NCBI GenBank assembly: GCA_013153715.1
Contig: JAADDW010000007.1
Coordinates: 1 to 55,723 of the forward strand
Reading direction: 5' to 3'
DNA length: 55,723 bases
Source: Campylobacterota bacterium
GTDB lineage: Bacteria > Campylobacterota > Campylobacteria > Campylobacterales > Nitratiruptoraceae
Part shown: positions 27,200 through 36,541 of the stretch, in pieces
Numbering within the stretch: the stretch's first letter is position 1
Layout: each line of letters starts with the position of its first letter
Position numbers and translations under genes: made by a program
The notes under the pieces: generated by a model
The model's database searches: none
The model's input: the letters and a program-made list of their open reading frames with translations, nothing else
Told to the model about the DNA's origin: nothing

Positions 27200-27598
27200 T
27201 TGAGAGCTTTAGCTATCCTACTTCTATCACTCCTCACCCTCTCTGGCCACCAGTGGTATACCGACTTCGACAAAGCCCTCGCCCAGGCCAAGAGAGAGAA
27301 GACCCCCCTCTTCGTCTTCATGGAACGCCACAATCCCCCTTGCCGCTGGTGTCAGAAGATGTGGAGGAGAACCCTCACCGACCCCAAAATAGCCCGGTAT
27401 CTGTCGGAACACTTCATCACCGTCCGTCTAGCCCGGGAGGAGCACAACTACCCTCCAACCCTCTCTGCCCGATTTGTCCCTACCATCTTCATTGTCGATC
27501 CCAAAGGGGAGGTGATCAAGAAGATTATAGGGTACTGGAGTGCCGAGGATTTCTGGAGCGACCTGAGAGATATTGAACGGCTCTTAACCGAGAAGTGA
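27200..27598 (+). CDS. Exported thioredoxin-fold protein
   Basis: 132 residues from a TTG start (AAGGAG 5 bases upstream). A signal peptide (about 1-16, MRALAILLLSLLTLSGH) leads into a thioredoxin fold with the active-site CRWC (about residue 49-52) preceded by FVFMERHNPP, the conserved cis-Pro region VPTIFIVDPKGE, and IIGYW. Similar periplasmic 'thioredoxin_7'/DUF255-like proteins reduce disulfides or support cytochrome biogenesis. 36 bp upstream of acs on the same strand, so probably co-transcribed; a functional link to acetate metabolism is not obvious. Confidence 0.87.
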   Translation: MRALAILLLSLLTLSGHQWYTDFDKALAQAKREKTPLFVFMERHNPPCRWCQKMWRRTLTDPKIARYLSEHFITVRLAREEHNYPPTLSARFVPTIFIVDPKGEVIKKIIGYWSAEDFWSDLRDIERLLTEK

Positions 27599-27634
27599 TA
27601 CAATCTTCCAAATCTTCCCAACAAAGGAGAGGAG

Positions 27635-29587
27635 ATGGAGCAGATCCCCATTTTTCAACCTAGCGAGAAGATCAGGAGGAGGGCCCGGATCAACTCCATG
27701 GAGCAGTATTGGCAGATGGTGAAGGAGGCCGAAGAGGATTACGAGGGGTTCTGGGACCGCTTTGCCCGGGAGAAGATCGACTGGTACCAACCCTACAACC
27801 AGGTCCTCGACGAGAGTGACGCCCCCTTCTACAGATGGTTCGTCGGGGGAAAACTCAATGTCAGCTACCAGTGCATCGACCGCCACCTTGCCGAAAAGAA
27901 GAACAAGGCGGCTATCATCTGGGAGGGTGAGCCCGGTGACCGACGGGTCATCACCTACCTAGAACTCTACCATGAGGTCAACCGCTTTGCCAATCTCCTC
28001 AAAGGGAGATTTGGAGTCCAGAAGGGGGACAGAGTTGTTATCTATATGCCGATGATCCCAGAAGCCGCCTTTGCCATGCTGGCCTGCGCCCGAATTGGGG
28101 CGATCCACTCCGTCGTCTTTGGAGGCTTCAGTGCAGAGGCCCTCAGGGAGAGAATCCAAGATGCCTCTGCCAAAGTTGTCATCACAGCCGATGGAGGTTT
28201 CCGCCGAGGGAAACCCTACCTCCTCAAACCTGTAGTTGACCTGGCCCTCTCCAAAGGGTGTGAGAGCGTCCAATCGGTTATCGTTGTCAGACGGAACGGC
28301 GAAGAGATACGGTGGAAGGAGGGAAGGGATTACGACTACCACCAACTCATTGAAGAGGAGTCCAAAGAGTGTTCTCCGGAGATTATGGATAGCGAAGATC
28401 CCCTCTTCCTCCTCTACACTTCAGGGAGTACAGGGAAGCCCAAAGGGGTCCAGCACAGCCAGGCAGGATATATCCTTTGGGCCCAGCTCACAATGGAGTG
28501 GGTCTTCGACCTCAAAGATTCCGACACCTACTGGTGTACCGCCGACATCGGCTGGATTACGGGGCACACCTATATTGTCTATGGCCCTCTGGCGGCCGGA
28601 GGAACAACGGTGATGTATGAGGGGGTCCCCCTCTACCCCGATGCTGGCCGATGGTGGAGAATGGTAGAGGAGTACAGGGTCAACCAGTTCTACACAGCCC
28701 CAACTGCCATTAGGCTCCTTCACAAAGAGGGACCCGACGAGCCAGACAAATATGATTTGAGCTCCCTCGTCATTCTCGGAACTGTTGGGGAACCCATTAA
28801 TCCCGACGCCTGGCTCTGGTATTTTGAGAAGGTGGGACGGGGAGAGTGCCCCATTGTCGATACATGGTGGCAGACCGAGACAGGAGGACATATGATCTCC
28901 CCCCTCCCCGGAGCGACGCCGATCAAACCGGGATCGGCCACCTTCCCCCTTCCGGGAATAGCCGCCGAGATCATCGACGAAGAGGGAAGAAAAAAACCTG
29001 CAGGGGAGAAAGGGTATCTCTGCATCACAAAGCCGTGGCCCAGCATGATCCGAACTATTTGGAACGATCCGGACCGCTTTGTCAAGAGCTACTTCAGCAC
29101 ATGTAAAAAGGAGGGAAAACCTGTCTATTTCAGCGGCGACGGAGCCATGTATGATGAAGATGGGTATATCTGGATCACCGGACGCATGGACGATGTCATC
29201 AATGTCTCCGGACACAGGCTGGGAACGGCTGAGATCGAGGCGGCCATAGGGCACCACCCCAGGGTCGCCGAGTGTGCCGTCGTCGGAAGACCCCATGAAA
29301 TTAAAGGAGAGAGTATCTTCGCCTTTGTCGTCCTCAAAGAGGATGGGGGAAAAGCCGACGAAATGGAACTGGTCAGGGAGATCAACGAGATCATCACCAA
29401 AGATATAGGCCCCTTGGCCAAGTGTGACGAGATCGCCTTTGTCCCCGGCCTGCCCAAGACCAGGAGCGGGAAGATTATGCGCCGCATTCTGAGGGCCATC
29501 GCCAGGGGAGAGGAGATCCGACAGGATACCTCAACCTTGGAGGATCCCTCCGTCGTCCAGAAAATCATCTCCATTCTCCAAGGGTAG
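27635..29587 (+). CDS. acs: Acetyl-coenzyme A synthetase (AMP-forming)
   Basis: 650 residues, typical Acs. Converts acetate, ATP and CoA to acetyl-CoA, AMP and PPi (EC 6.2.1.1). P-loop [15 protein letters not shown] near residue 267, acetyl-pocket Trp in WWQTETGG near 414, hinge and [20 protein letters not shown] near 500, and the acetylatable lysine in [10 protein letters not shown] near 610. ATG with AAAGGAGAGG upstream. Acs would let the organism assimilate acetate; pckA at the left of the window can carry the carbon on to sugars. Confidence 0.97.
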   Translation: MEQIPIFQPSEKIRRRARINSMEQYWQMVKEAEEDYEGFWDRFAREKIDWYQPYNQVLDESDAPFYRWFVGGKLNVSYQCIDRHLAEKKNKAAIIWEGEPGDRRVITYLELYHEVNRFANLLKGRFGVQKGDRVVIYMPMIPEAAFAMLACARIGAIHSVVFGGFSAEALRERIQDASAKVVITADGGFRRGKPYLLKPVVDLALSKGCESVQSVIVVRRNGEEIRWKEGRDYDYHQLIEEESKECSPEIMDSEDPLFLLYTSGSTGKPKGVQHSQAGYILWAQLTMEWVFDLKDSDTYWCTADIGWITGHTYIVYGPLAAGGTTVMYEGVPLYPDAGRWWRMVEEYRVNQFYTAPTAIRLLHKEGPDEPDKYDLSSLVILGTVGEPINPDAWLWYFEKVGRGECPIVDTWWQTETGGHMISPLPGATPIKPGSATFPLPGIAAEIIDEEGRKKPAGEKGYLCITKPWPSMIRTIWNDPDRFVKSYFSTCKKEGKPVYFSGDGAMYDEDGYIWITGRMDDVINVSGHRLGTAEIEAAIGHHPRVAECAVVGRPHEIKGESIFAFVVLKEDGGKADEMELVREINEIITKDIGPLAKCDEIAFVPGLPKTRSGKIMRRILRAIARGEEIRQDTSTLEDPSVVQKIISILQG

Positions 29588-29598
29588 GGGAATACCCC

Positions 29599-31509
29599 CT
29601 ACTCCATGAGAGAGGGATCTCCTATCTTCACCTGCCGTCCATCACTGGCCAAGTAGCTCGCCATCTGAAGGTGCATCTCCGCCGTAATGGCAGGATAGAT
29701 CGGCTTGAGGAGAGAGCTATGGTCTCCATAGACAAAACGGCTGAAATAGGGTCTCCTCTCCAGGGGAGAAGGGGCATTCAGAATATTCTCCGCCTCCATC
29801 TCCTTCAAGAGGGGTTCCGTTCCGCTGAGGGGTGCTGAGAGGACCCTATTGGGAATTACACTATCTCCGAGAACCTCATAGGTGAGAATTCTCTCTCCCT
29901 TCAGATACTTTCCATAATTGATGGGATCAGCGTCATCGATAAGGGTCTGGGTCAGAACCATATAGCGGTCATACTCGGGAGTCCCTTTCTTTAGCCCCCC
30001 TTTGGCCAAGGCCTCGGCTATAATCGGCCCAAAACTCTCGGAGTTGTTGAGGAGTTGGGCGATCCCTCCCCCCGGATTGGCCAAGAGGACGGCGTTGAAG
30101 TCTCTGTACTTCAAATAGGGATAGGGAACCATGGCCCCCAAGGAGTGGCCCACATAGTAGATCCTCTCCGGATCGAACTTGACCCCGTCGAGGGAGACAA
30201 TCTTTCCAAAGGTGGAGCGGAGGGCCTCAATATCTGCACTGCTCTGCAGTATATTATCCCGGGAGATAGCCGGATTCTGGAGGTTGATATACCACTTTCC
30301 ACTCTCGTCGATAACCCCGTCCTGACCGAATCCATTGGAGAGGCTGTCCCAGAGATCGAGGTTGAATGTTCTCTCGTAATTCCCCATATAGAGGGGGTTT
30401 TGGGGATCTGTAATTCCATGGAGGGGGAGATCGATGGCAACTGCCGCATAGCAGATCTTCCCGAAGGTCTGGGAGAGGGCGAGAAGATTGGTTCTGTTCT
30501 GGGTGATACCGTGGATGAAAATGACTGTAGGCCATCCGGAGGATGGCATTTCACACTGGGTCGGAACCGAGGCGAGAACGGGGATCGCCACCTGATTGGG
30601 GTGTTCCCAATCTGCGGGGCTGTTGAGAGGTGCGAGGGGATCCCTTCTGGTCGGAAGGGCGGGAAAATAGGGAACCCCCGTAAGCAGTCCTGTATAGAGA
30701 CGGTCGTTGGGCGGCTGGGGAGTATCGATCCCCAACTGGGCGAGAACCTCCTTGGAGCTGAAACCTGTATCCTGCAAAACCATCTTGGCACGGGAGTAAT
30801 CGGTATTCACAATCTTCTCCGCCCGCTCTCCGATGGTCTGGGTCGTAAAACTCCAGATGGCGATAGTATCTTTTAGGGAGCGGTGGGTGACAGCCAACAT
30901 CTTCTGGTAGAGGGGTTTGATCCTGTCCAGATCGAGATCTCCCACCCCCTCTCCGAGGAGGTAACGCCACTGCTCGTCTGGGGTAATCGGCTCCCCATCG
31001 ATGGTATAGAGCCCCCTATCGATGGCGACGATATAGTGGGTTCCCCCCTTCAAAGGTCGGGTCGGTATGAGGAGAATCTTCTCCTCCTGGGTCACAACCT
31101 TGAAATCTCTAAACTCCCCAACAACTTCCTCCGGGATGGGAGGAACACCTTCGCCACTCCCATTGACCTCGTAGATATGAATATGGCCGACAGTCGATGT
31201 GGGGTCGACAAGGGCATTGGTCCCGATGAAGATGGGGGATGTTGTGGAGAAGCCGTCTAACCTGTTGATCTCCTTGAGAATGGGAGCCGATGGAGCCTTG
31301 GGATCGTAGGGGATATTGAGGGTTCCGTCCCCTGGCTCTTGGGGAGTAGGCAGATAGAAGAGATCATTAGGGAAGGGGATGGCCCCCCTTTTCAGGTCGA
31401 AGACCAGATTCTTATCACTCACCTCAGGGCGGGAACTCCCGCTATCTCCACAACCACCTAGGACAACTGCCAGGAGCAGGGCTGAAACAACTCTATACCT
31501 CAATCTCAT
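29599..31509 (-). CDS. Lipoprotein with alpha/beta-hydrolase fold (VolA/Pla-1-like lipase)
   Basis: 636 residues from the ATG at 31509 (AAAGGGAG upstream; 25 extra upstream codons rejected). Signal peptide with lipobox LGGC (Cys about residue 19), then an N-terminal beta-rich region (FDLKRGAIPFPNDLFY), a hydrolase domain with oxyanion-type VIFIHGITQNR (about 330) and nucleophile elbow GHSLGA (about 450), and a C-terminal His in GDHSSLLKP. This order and the FPNDL start resemble the surface lipase VolA / Pla-1 family of gamma-proteobacteria. Probably an envelope-anchored lipase or esterase; substrate unknown. Own promoter. Confidence 0.85.
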   Translation of the reverse strand: MRLRYRVVSALLLAVVLGGCGDSGSSRPEVSDKNLVFDLKRGAIPFPNDLFYLPTPQEPGDGTLNIPYDPKAPSAPILKEINRLDGFSTTSPIFIGTNALVDPTSTVGHIHIYEVNGSGEGVPPIPEEVVGEFRDFKVVTQEEKILLIPTRPLKGGTHYIVAIDRGLYTIDGEPITPDEQWRYLLGEGVGDLDLDRIKPLYQKMLAVTHRSLKDTIAIWSFTTQTIGERAEKIVNTDYSRAKMVLQDTGFSSKEVLAQLGIDTPQPPNDRLYTGLLTGVPYFPALPTRRDPLAPLNSPADWEHPNQVAIPVLASVPTQCEMPSSGWPTVIFIHGITQNRTNLLALSQTFGKICYAAVAIDLPLHGITDPQNPLYMGNYERTFNLDLWDSLSNGFGQDGVIDESGKWYINLQNPAISRDNILQSSADIEALRSTFGKIVSLDGVKFDPERIYYVGHSLGAMVPYPYLKYRDFNAVLLANPGGGIAQLLNNSESFGPIIAEALAKGGLKKGTPEYDRYMVLTQTLIDDADPINYGKYLKGERILTYEVLGDSVIPNRVLSAPLSGTEPLLKEMEAENILNAPSPLERRPYFSRFVYGDHSSLLKPIYPAITAEMHLQMASYLASDGRQVKIGDPSLME

Positions 31510-31639
31510 ACTCTCCCTTTCATAAACTACTCCGACTTTCTGCCAACCCAGATGGGGATACTCTGTTCCAGACGGATCTGGCATACATAAAACCTATTGC
31601 TGGCGGTTTCTTTGGATCTCCCTCCCCTACTAGGAAAAT

Positions 31640-31645
31640 ATTATA
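31640..31645 (-). promoter_or_regulatory. -10 box of the lipoprotein gene
   Basis: Minus-strand TGTGATATAAT (extended -10) about 130 bases upstream of the lipoprotein ATG. Confidence 0.6.
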
Positions 31646-31659
31646 TCACAAGGGAGAAG

Positions 31660-31830
31660 AGAAATAGCCTCCCCACCTATGGGGCTATATCTCACCTGGG
31701 AACAGCTCCTTTCCCAATTGGAGTTGGCTCCTCCGCTCCATAGGGGTATCTTCACAGGCCTTGGAGGCTCTCGCCGCACCGGTAGTTGAGCCAACATCGA
31801 TGAGTGGAACCGCAAAGGGGGCAGTCCACC
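31660..31830 (-). other. Structured intergenic segment, candidate non-coding RNA
   Basis: In the 442-bp gap between the CHAD gene and the lipoprotein gene, the minus strand can form: GTGGA..TCCAC; a perfect 8-bp long-range stem GTTGGCTC / GAGCCAAC enclosing about 57 nt; TGGGAA..TTCCCA; and a final AGCCCCA..TGGGGAGGCT hairpin followed by ATTTCTCTT, which resembles a terminator. The lipoprotein promoter lies just beyond. No convincing ORF is present. I compared it by eye with SRP RNA, RNase P, tmRNA and 6S and found no match. Confidence 0.4.
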
Positions 31831-31951
31831 TTTAACCAAATCTCCAAAGAATTCTCCCTCCAAACGCAATGTTAGAGGGGGTGAATTTGGATGAGCGAAG
31901 CTCCTTTATCCATCTGCGGGAGATTACCGATTCAAGGAGCGGTGACACAAA

Positions 31952-32749
31952 CTACCCCAACCGCCCCAATCTGGCCAAGACCTTCTTCTCTTCCCGTCTC
32001 CTCCTCTCTTCCAAATCCCCTATCACCTTCCCCACCGCAAGGAGAGCCCTCCTCGGGATCTTCTTCTTTTCGGCAATTTCAAGGAGGTAGAGACGCTCCA
32101 CCTCCATATCGTGGACTCTCCCCAGGCGGTCCTGTATCTCCTTGATCCGTTCTATCTTCCCCTCCACCCGAGAGAAGGGGCGGAGGAGCTCCAGGAGGTA
32201 GCGCAACCTCTTATAGCCGATTCTGATTCTGTGGAGATCTCCCTCTTTCAAAACCTCCCTAATCTCCTTTTTCGCCCTCTTAACGGCCCTCTTGATGGTC
32301 GGTTTGCTCCTATACTCTTCCCACTCCTCCCGAAACCTCAATCCGTAGGCCCTCTTGAGCCCCTCCTCGAACTCACTTCCCCGGAGATACCCTATCAACT
32401 CTCTATACCTTCGCTCCCGCTCCTCCCTGACCCGAGCTATGAGGGGATCGATCCACCCATCCATGGAAGGGGGGAGACGGTATCTCCGAAAATCTCCTAG
32501 GAGAACATCAATATCCCGTAGAGGGTTGGTCCGTTCTGTAAGCTCCCTGAAAAAGGACTTGGCCTCTTCCAGGGTGGCAGGCTCTATCCCCCTCTTGAAG
32601 AAACGGAGAAGGGTGCGGATCCGTCTAGTTGTGGTCCGGAGTTTATGGAGATGTTCTGGATCCGAGGGGTCTGCCACCAACCGCTCCCCATGCTCCCTGA
32701 GCTCGAAGAGGTACTCCAGGTAGATATGGCGGAGGTATGAGGCAACCAT
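31952..32749 (-). CDS. CHAD-domain protein
   Basis: 265 residues, mostly helical and very basic. The CHAD pattern is clear: HLHKLRTTTRRIRTLLRFF near residue 33, LRDIDVLLGDF near 77, and the second helical repeat HRIRIGYKRLRYLLELLRPF near 172 with LGRVHDMEVERL. Conserved His and Arg/Lys bind polyphosphate; CHAD proteins associate with polyphosphate granules. Divergent from hemJ with a minus-strand TATAAT at 32781-32786. No CYTH domain or ppk neighbour is present in the window. Confidence 0.93.
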   Translation of the reverse strand: MVASYLRHIYLEYLFELREHGERLVADPSDPEHLHKLRTTTRRIRTLLRFFKRGIEPATLEEAKSFFRELTERTNPLRDIDVLLGDFRRYRLPPSMDGWIDPLIARVREERERRYRELIGYLRGSEFEEGLKRAYGLRFREEWEEYRSKPTIKRAVKRAKKEIREVLKEGDLHRIRIGYKRLRYLLELLRPFSRVEGKIERIKEIQDRLGRVHDMEVERLYLLEIAEKKKIPRRALLAVGKVIGDLEERRRREEKKVLARLGRLG

Positions 32750-32780
32750 CTCTTTAACCTTCTATGATATGCTTTCACCA

Positions 32781-32786
32781 ATTATA
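32781..32786 (-). promoter_or_regulatory. -10 box of the CHAD gene
   Basis: Minus-strand TATAAT 32 bases upstream of the CHAD ATG; a plus-strand TATGAT at 32763-32768 may serve hemJ. Confidence 0.5.
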
Positions 32787-32800
32787 GCGAAGGAGCGCTT

Positions 32801-33235
32801 ATGGAGTACTATAGCTGGATACGGGCCTTCCATGTCATGAGTGTCATTAGCTGGATGGCGATGCTCTTCTACCTTCCCAGACTCTTTGTCTATCATGTGG
32901 AACACAAGGAGAATAGGGGATTTGTGGAGGTCGTCAAAATCCAGGAACGGAAGCTCTACTCCTTCATAGGGGTCCCCGCCCTCCTCGCCTCCCTTTTGAG
33001 CGGCCTCGCCATGCTCCTCCTCAATCCCGACCTCTTTCGGGCGGGACTCTGGCTCCATATCAAACTGACAGCCGCCGCCCTCCTCATCATCTACCACTTC
33101 TCCCTAGGTTACTTTCTCAAGAGATTGGCCCAAGACCGCTGTACTAAGAGCGGAAAATTTTTCCGCATCTACAACGAGGTACCGACACTCCTCATGATTG
33201 TCATTGTCACAATGGCCGTCGTCAAACCGATATGA
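32801..33235 (+). CDS. hemJ: Protoporphyrinogen IX oxidase HemJ
   Basis: 144 residues, four membrane helices; the first carries IRAFHVMSVISWMAMLFYLPRLFVYH with the conserved His and Trp, and the third WLHIKLTAAALLIIYH carries the conserved His/Lys. HemJ oxidises protoporphyrinogen IX to protoporphyrin IX in haem synthesis in bacteria lacking HemG/HemY and is the usual enzyme in Campylobacterota. AAGGAG 6 bases before the ATG. Overlaps the patatin gene by 4 bp. Confidence 0.94.
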   Translation: MEYYSWIRAFHVMSVISWMAMLFYLPRLFVYHVEHKENRGFVEVVKIQERKLYSFIGVPALLASLLSGLAMLLLNPDLFRAGLWLHIKLTAAALLIIYHFSLGYFLKRLAQDRCTKSGKFFRIYNEVPTLLMIVIVTMAVVKPI

Positions 33236-33984
33236 GACTCTCCGTAGCTCTCAGCGGGGGAGGGGCTCGGTGTGCCGCTCAGCTGGGCTACCTCGATAGA
33301 CTCCTCTCCCTCGGAATAGAGATAGAGGCCCTCTCTGGAAGCAGTGGAGGAGCCATTGTCGCCGCCCTCCTAGCTTCGGGCCGATCTCCCCGAGAGGCCC
33401 TGGAAATTCTGGAAGGGGTAGATTACTCCCTCATCAAGTGGCGGTTGAGAGAGGGGATCTGGGACCTCTCCCCAATGGTTGAGGAGCTGGAGAGAATAGG
33501 TCTCAAGGAGTTTGGTCTCCTCCAGAAGGAACTCTCCGTCACTCTGACAGAGTATGAAAGTTTGGAGAGCAGGTATGTAAAGGAGGGAGAGCTCCCGGCC
33601 GCTCTCCTCGCCAGCTCCGCCCTCATTCCCCTCTTCGCTCCCATGCCCTTCCAGGGAAGACTCTACATTGACGGAGCCTTCAGCGACAACCTCCCTGTCA
33701 CTCCCCTTCGGGGAAAGGGGGAGATTCTGGCCCTCAATGTCAACCCCCGAAAGCCCCCTTTCCCCAAAACTCTCTGGGGCAATTTGAAGAGGGCGGCCTA
33801 CGGACTCCTCAACTCCAATATAGCCTGCTCCATTCCCGAGGCGACCTACTATGTCGAAATTCAGGAGACCGCAAACTATGGTATACTTGACCGCACAAAG
33901 CTTACAGAGATCTATCTCCTCGGAGAGAGGGCCGCAGAGAGAGATTTGAATAGATGGGAGAAGCGATGTGGGAAAAGTTCCTAG
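33232..33984 (+). CDS. Patatin-like phospholipase
   Basis: 250 residues. Patatin signatures: Gly-rich oxyanion loop SGGGARCAAQLG near residue 9, nucleophile motif GSSGG (Ser38), and the dyad aspartate in DGAFSDN near 147. Such proteins are Ser-Asp lipid acyl hydrolases of the RssA/YchK-like soluble type. No signal peptide. Start codon overlaps the hemJ stop (ATGA) and its end overlaps the next gene by 19 bp, forming a hemJ-patatin-two-TM unit. Confidence 0.93.
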   Translation: MRLSVALSGGGARCAAQLGYLDRLLSLGIEIEALSGSSGGAIVAALLASGRSPREALEILEGVDYSLIKWRLREGIWDLSPMVEELERIGLKEFGLLQKELSVTLTEYESLESRYVKEGELPAALLASSALIPLFAPMPFQGRLYIDGAFSDNLPVTPLRGKGEILALNVNPRKPPFPKTLWGNLKRAAYGLLNSNIACSIPEATYYVEIQETANYGILDRTKLTEIYLLGERAAERDLNRWEKRCGKSS

Positions 33985-34457
33985 ATAAGATTATCGACTA
34001 CCTCTTCGATCTACCCAAATATCCCATGCGGTTCAGGGAACTCATGGAGGCCAACAGGGTCTATCTGGACCACCTCGACATCAAACAGATACCAGGAATA
34101 AGATACTGCCGCCTCAAGCTCTATTTCATCTACTTCATCATCTGGAACCTCATCCTCATCCCCCTCTCCCTCCTCTTCCACTCCTTTCTCTCTCAGATGG
34201 ACTGCCATGTGGCCATTGTCCTCGCCATCATCTTCACCCTCCTCTTCTTCGGCACATACAAGATCTTCGAGGAGCGCCTCAAGGAGCGGGCGGCCTTGAG
34301 GGTCATCAAAGAGGCGTGGCACAACTACCTCCCCCACTTTCCCTACGAGAGGTACAGAGAGAAGGTGGCCCAGATCTACAAAGAGGCCATCGACAGGGAT
34401 ATACCGAAGAAGAAGATAGAGCAGTTCATCATCGATCGGATTGTCGAGTCCAAATGA
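33966..34457 (+). CDS. Hypothetical two-helix membrane protein
   Basis: 163 residues from the ATG at 33966 (GGGAG 5 bases upstream; an ATG four codons earlier is possible). Two closely spaced membrane helices (about 52-74 and 80-102: LYFIYFIIWNLILIPLSLLF and VAIVLAIIFTLLFFGTYKIF) lie between a charged N-terminal segment and a basic, helical C-terminal cytosolic domain with ALRVIKEAWHNYLPHFPYERY. Not recognised; no catalytic motif. Co-transcribed with hemJ and patatin. Its last 29 bp overlap the convergent UPF0306 gene. Confidence 0.8.
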   Translation: MWEKFLDKIIDYLFDLPKYPMRFRELMEANRVYLDHLDIKQIPGIRYCRLKLYFIYFIIWNLILIPLSLLFHSFLSQMDCHVAIVLAIIFTLLFFGTYKIFEERLKERAALRVIKEAWHNYLPHFPYERYREKVAQIYKEAIDRDIPKKKIEQFIIDRIVESK

Positions 34458-34845
34458 TCTTCCTCCCAAACCCCAAGGTGTTGTCGGTCATCTTGATCCA
34501 GTGGAGACGGAGGGACCAGATAGTCGGATTGAGGAGGAGTGCAACGGGAAAGGCCTCCAGATAGAGGTTCCTCTCCCTCTCATCTCCCCTCTCCACCACC
34601 CCCCGAAACTGGACTCCCCGAATGGAATGGAGAGTTCGGGAGCAGTTATGGATTGTCCCTGCAACCTCTGGCTCCTCTGCCGATAATTCCATATGATAGG
34701 TTGACGGATCGGAGGCGAAGATGAGGGCCTCCTCCCTCCTGTCGAAGAGATAGAAACAGGTGGCGGCATAGACCGTACCCCTCCCTCTGACCGCCAGGGA
34801 GAAGATATGGTTCTCTTCCAAAAAGGCTATAATTGTACTATCCAT
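34429..34845 (-). CDS. UPF0306/YhbP-like pyridoxamine-oxidase-fold protein
   Basis: 138 residues from the ATG at 34845; 39 further open codons upstream run through the tamA start and are rejected. The sequence IIAFLEENHIFSLAVRGRGTVYAATCFYLFDRREEALIFASDPSTYHMEL is the start of the small flavin-binding split-barrel proteins of UPF0306 (E. coli YhbP), related to pyridoxamine 5'-phosphate oxidase; AGTIHNCSRTLHSIRGVQFRG continues the barrel. Ligand and activity unknown. There is no Shine-Dalgarno, but TACAAT ends six bases before the ATG, so the mRNA may be leaderless. Confidence 0.82.
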   Translation of the reverse strand: MDSTIIAFLEENHIFSLAVRGRGTVYAATCFYLFDRREEALIFASDPSTYHMELSAEEPEVAGTIHNCSRTLHSIRGVQFRGVVERGDERERNLYLEAFPVALLLNPTIWSLRLHWIKMTDNTLGFGRKIIWTRQSDR

Positions 34846-34851
34846 GTAGAT

Positions 34852-34857
34852 ATTGTA
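34852..34857 (-). promoter_or_regulatory. -10 box six bases before the UPF0306 ATG
   Basis: Minus-strand TGCTACAAT followed by six bases and then ATG; transcription would start at or next to the A of the ATG. Confidence 0.5.
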
Positions 34858-34870
34858 GCAAGGATCGCTT

Positions 34871-36541
34871 TTGAGACTCTTGATGGTGCTCCTCCTGCTC
34901 ACCTCGACCCTCTCCGCCTCCCAGATAGCCATAGATTTCAGGGGAAATAGGAGCTTTTCCAAATCGACACTCTACAAGGCCCTCGGCATCGAGCGGAGCT
35001 GGTGGCAGAGAATACTCTTCAGGAAGGAGAGACCCAAGGTTGATGACCGCCTCCTCCCCATTCTCATGGAGGAGCTGGAGAACTTCTACAGGGATCAGGG
35101 GTTCTGGGATGTGGAGGTGGAGATCACTCTGGAAGGGGATGTGGCCGTCTTCATCATCCACGAGAATGAGCCCATCCTTGTCAAATCCATCGAGATAACC
35201 AGTGACTTCCCGATAGCCTCCCTCATCCCCCTCAAGGAGGGGGAGCGGTTTGTAGCCTCAGCCTTCACCAACTCCAAAAGGGCGATCAGACAGGCGCTCC
35301 TGGAAGGGGGTTACTGCAGTTACGACTTTGATGCCAAAGCCTTTATCTACAGGAAGAGACGGAGTGCCTATCTGGTTTACCGCCTCCAAAAAGGGGCCCC
35401 CTGTATTGTGGGGAGGATAGATGTGAGGGGGCTCCAATCGATCTCCGATGATGTGGTCCTCACCCATATCGATCTCCGCCCGGGAGAACCCTTCAGCCTC
35501 GATCGGGTTAGGGAGAGCTACAGACGCCTCTACTCCCTGGACTACTTCCGCTTCATCAATATAGATTACTCTAGAAAGGTGGCCAATAGGATTCTCCTCC
35601 AGATAGATGCTCGGGAGCGGAAGAGACGGCATATCTATAAAGTCGGTCTCGGATACGATACCCAGAACGGGATCCATGCCAGCTACTACTATAAAAATGT
35701 CAATATCAACCAGTTCCAGCCCACCCTCCAGCTCTACCACTCCAAAATCAGAAAGAGTGCGGAACTCTCCATCTTCTACCCCTCTATCCACCTTCTGGAC
35801 AGCTATTTCGATACCGTCACTACCATCGGATATGAGAAGAACAGGTACGACTCCTTTACCCAGAAGGGCTACCGACTGGGGGGGCGGTTCATCACCGAGT
35901 ATTACAATATCTGGAGCTTCATCGAGTTCCACCTCGAACACATAGAGATCAAGAGCCGCTCCGACTGCGTGCGGAGCAAGACCTACACCCTCCTCTACCC
36001 CGAACTCTTCGCCCTCCTGGACAAGAGGGATTCCAAACTGGCCCCCACAAAGGGGTTCTTCCTCCAGGACCGCCTCCATATCTCCCTTTTGGGAGACAAA
36101 TTCCTCAAAAATGAGATTACAGGAGGGATCCTCATGCCCATGGATCCCTTTACCCTCTTTCTGAAGGGGAGAGTGGGGGTCCTCTTCGCCGACAGTATCC
36201 CGCCAAACAAGAGATTCTATGCAGGGGGGGCCAAGAGTAATAGGGCCTACACCTACCAACAGATTACCGCTTTGGACAGTCGGTGCAAGATAGGGGGGAA
36301 GACTCTCCTAGAGACAACTATCGAGCCCCGATACCGCTACAGTAAAAATATGACCCTCGCCCTCTTCTGGGATAGGACCTATCTGAGCGCCAAGGAGTTC
36401 CACATCGGTCCCTACCGTGACGGAGTCGGCCTCGGTCTTATCTACAACACCCCCATCGGCCAGCTCAAGGCCTATTTCGGCTTCGATCTCCAGAGGCCGA
36501 GCCAGAACGCCATCAATCTCTACCTGGGAGCCTCCTTTTGA
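34871..36541 (+). CDS. tamA: TamA-like outer-membrane protein (BamA/Omp85 superfamily)
   Basis: 556 residues from a TTG (AAGGA 7 bases upstream). Signal peptide (about 1-17), three POTRA-type segments (about 18-240; IAIDFRGNRSFSKSTLYKAL, ILVKSIEITSDFPIASLIPL, CIVGRIDVRGLQSISDDVV) and a C-terminal beta-barrel (about 250-556) with RFYAGGAKSNRAYTY, the Omp85 L6-loop-like stretch, ending in an aromatic residue (LGASF). Together with TamB, whose TTG start overlaps its stop, it forms the translocation and assembly module that spans the envelope. Confidence 0.9.
   Translation: MRLLMVLLLLTSTLSASQIAIDFRGNRSFSKSTLYKALGIERSWWQRILFRKERPKVDDRLLPILMEELENFYRDQGFWDVEVEITLEGDVAVFIIHENEPILVKSIEITSDFPIASLIPLKEGERFVASAFTNSKRAIRQALLEGGYCSYDFDAKAFIYRKRRSAYLVYRLQKGAPCIVGRIDVRGLQSISDDVVLTHIDLRPGEPFSLDRVRESYRRLYSLDYFRFINIDYSRKVANRILLQIDARERKRRHIYKVGLGYDTQNGIHASYYYKNVNINQFQPTLQLYHSKIRKSAELSIFYPSIHLLDSYFDTVTTIGYEKNRYDSFTQKGYRLGGRFITEYYNIWSFIEFHLEHIEIKSRSDCVRSKTYTLLYPELFALLDKRDSKLAPTKGFFLQDRLHISLLGDKFLKNEITGGILMPMDPFTLFLKGRVGVLFADSIPPNKRFYAGGAKSNRAYTYQQITALDSRCKIGGKTLLETTIEPRYRYSKNMTLALFWDRTYLSAKEFHIGPYRDGVGLGLIYNTPIGQLKAYFGFDLQRPSQNAINLYLGASF

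Noticed and set aside
31630..31869. 79-codon minus-strand frame in the CHAD-lipoprotein gap
   Set aside because: No ribosome-binding site, basic low-complexity product, and the DNA is better explained by RNA structure.
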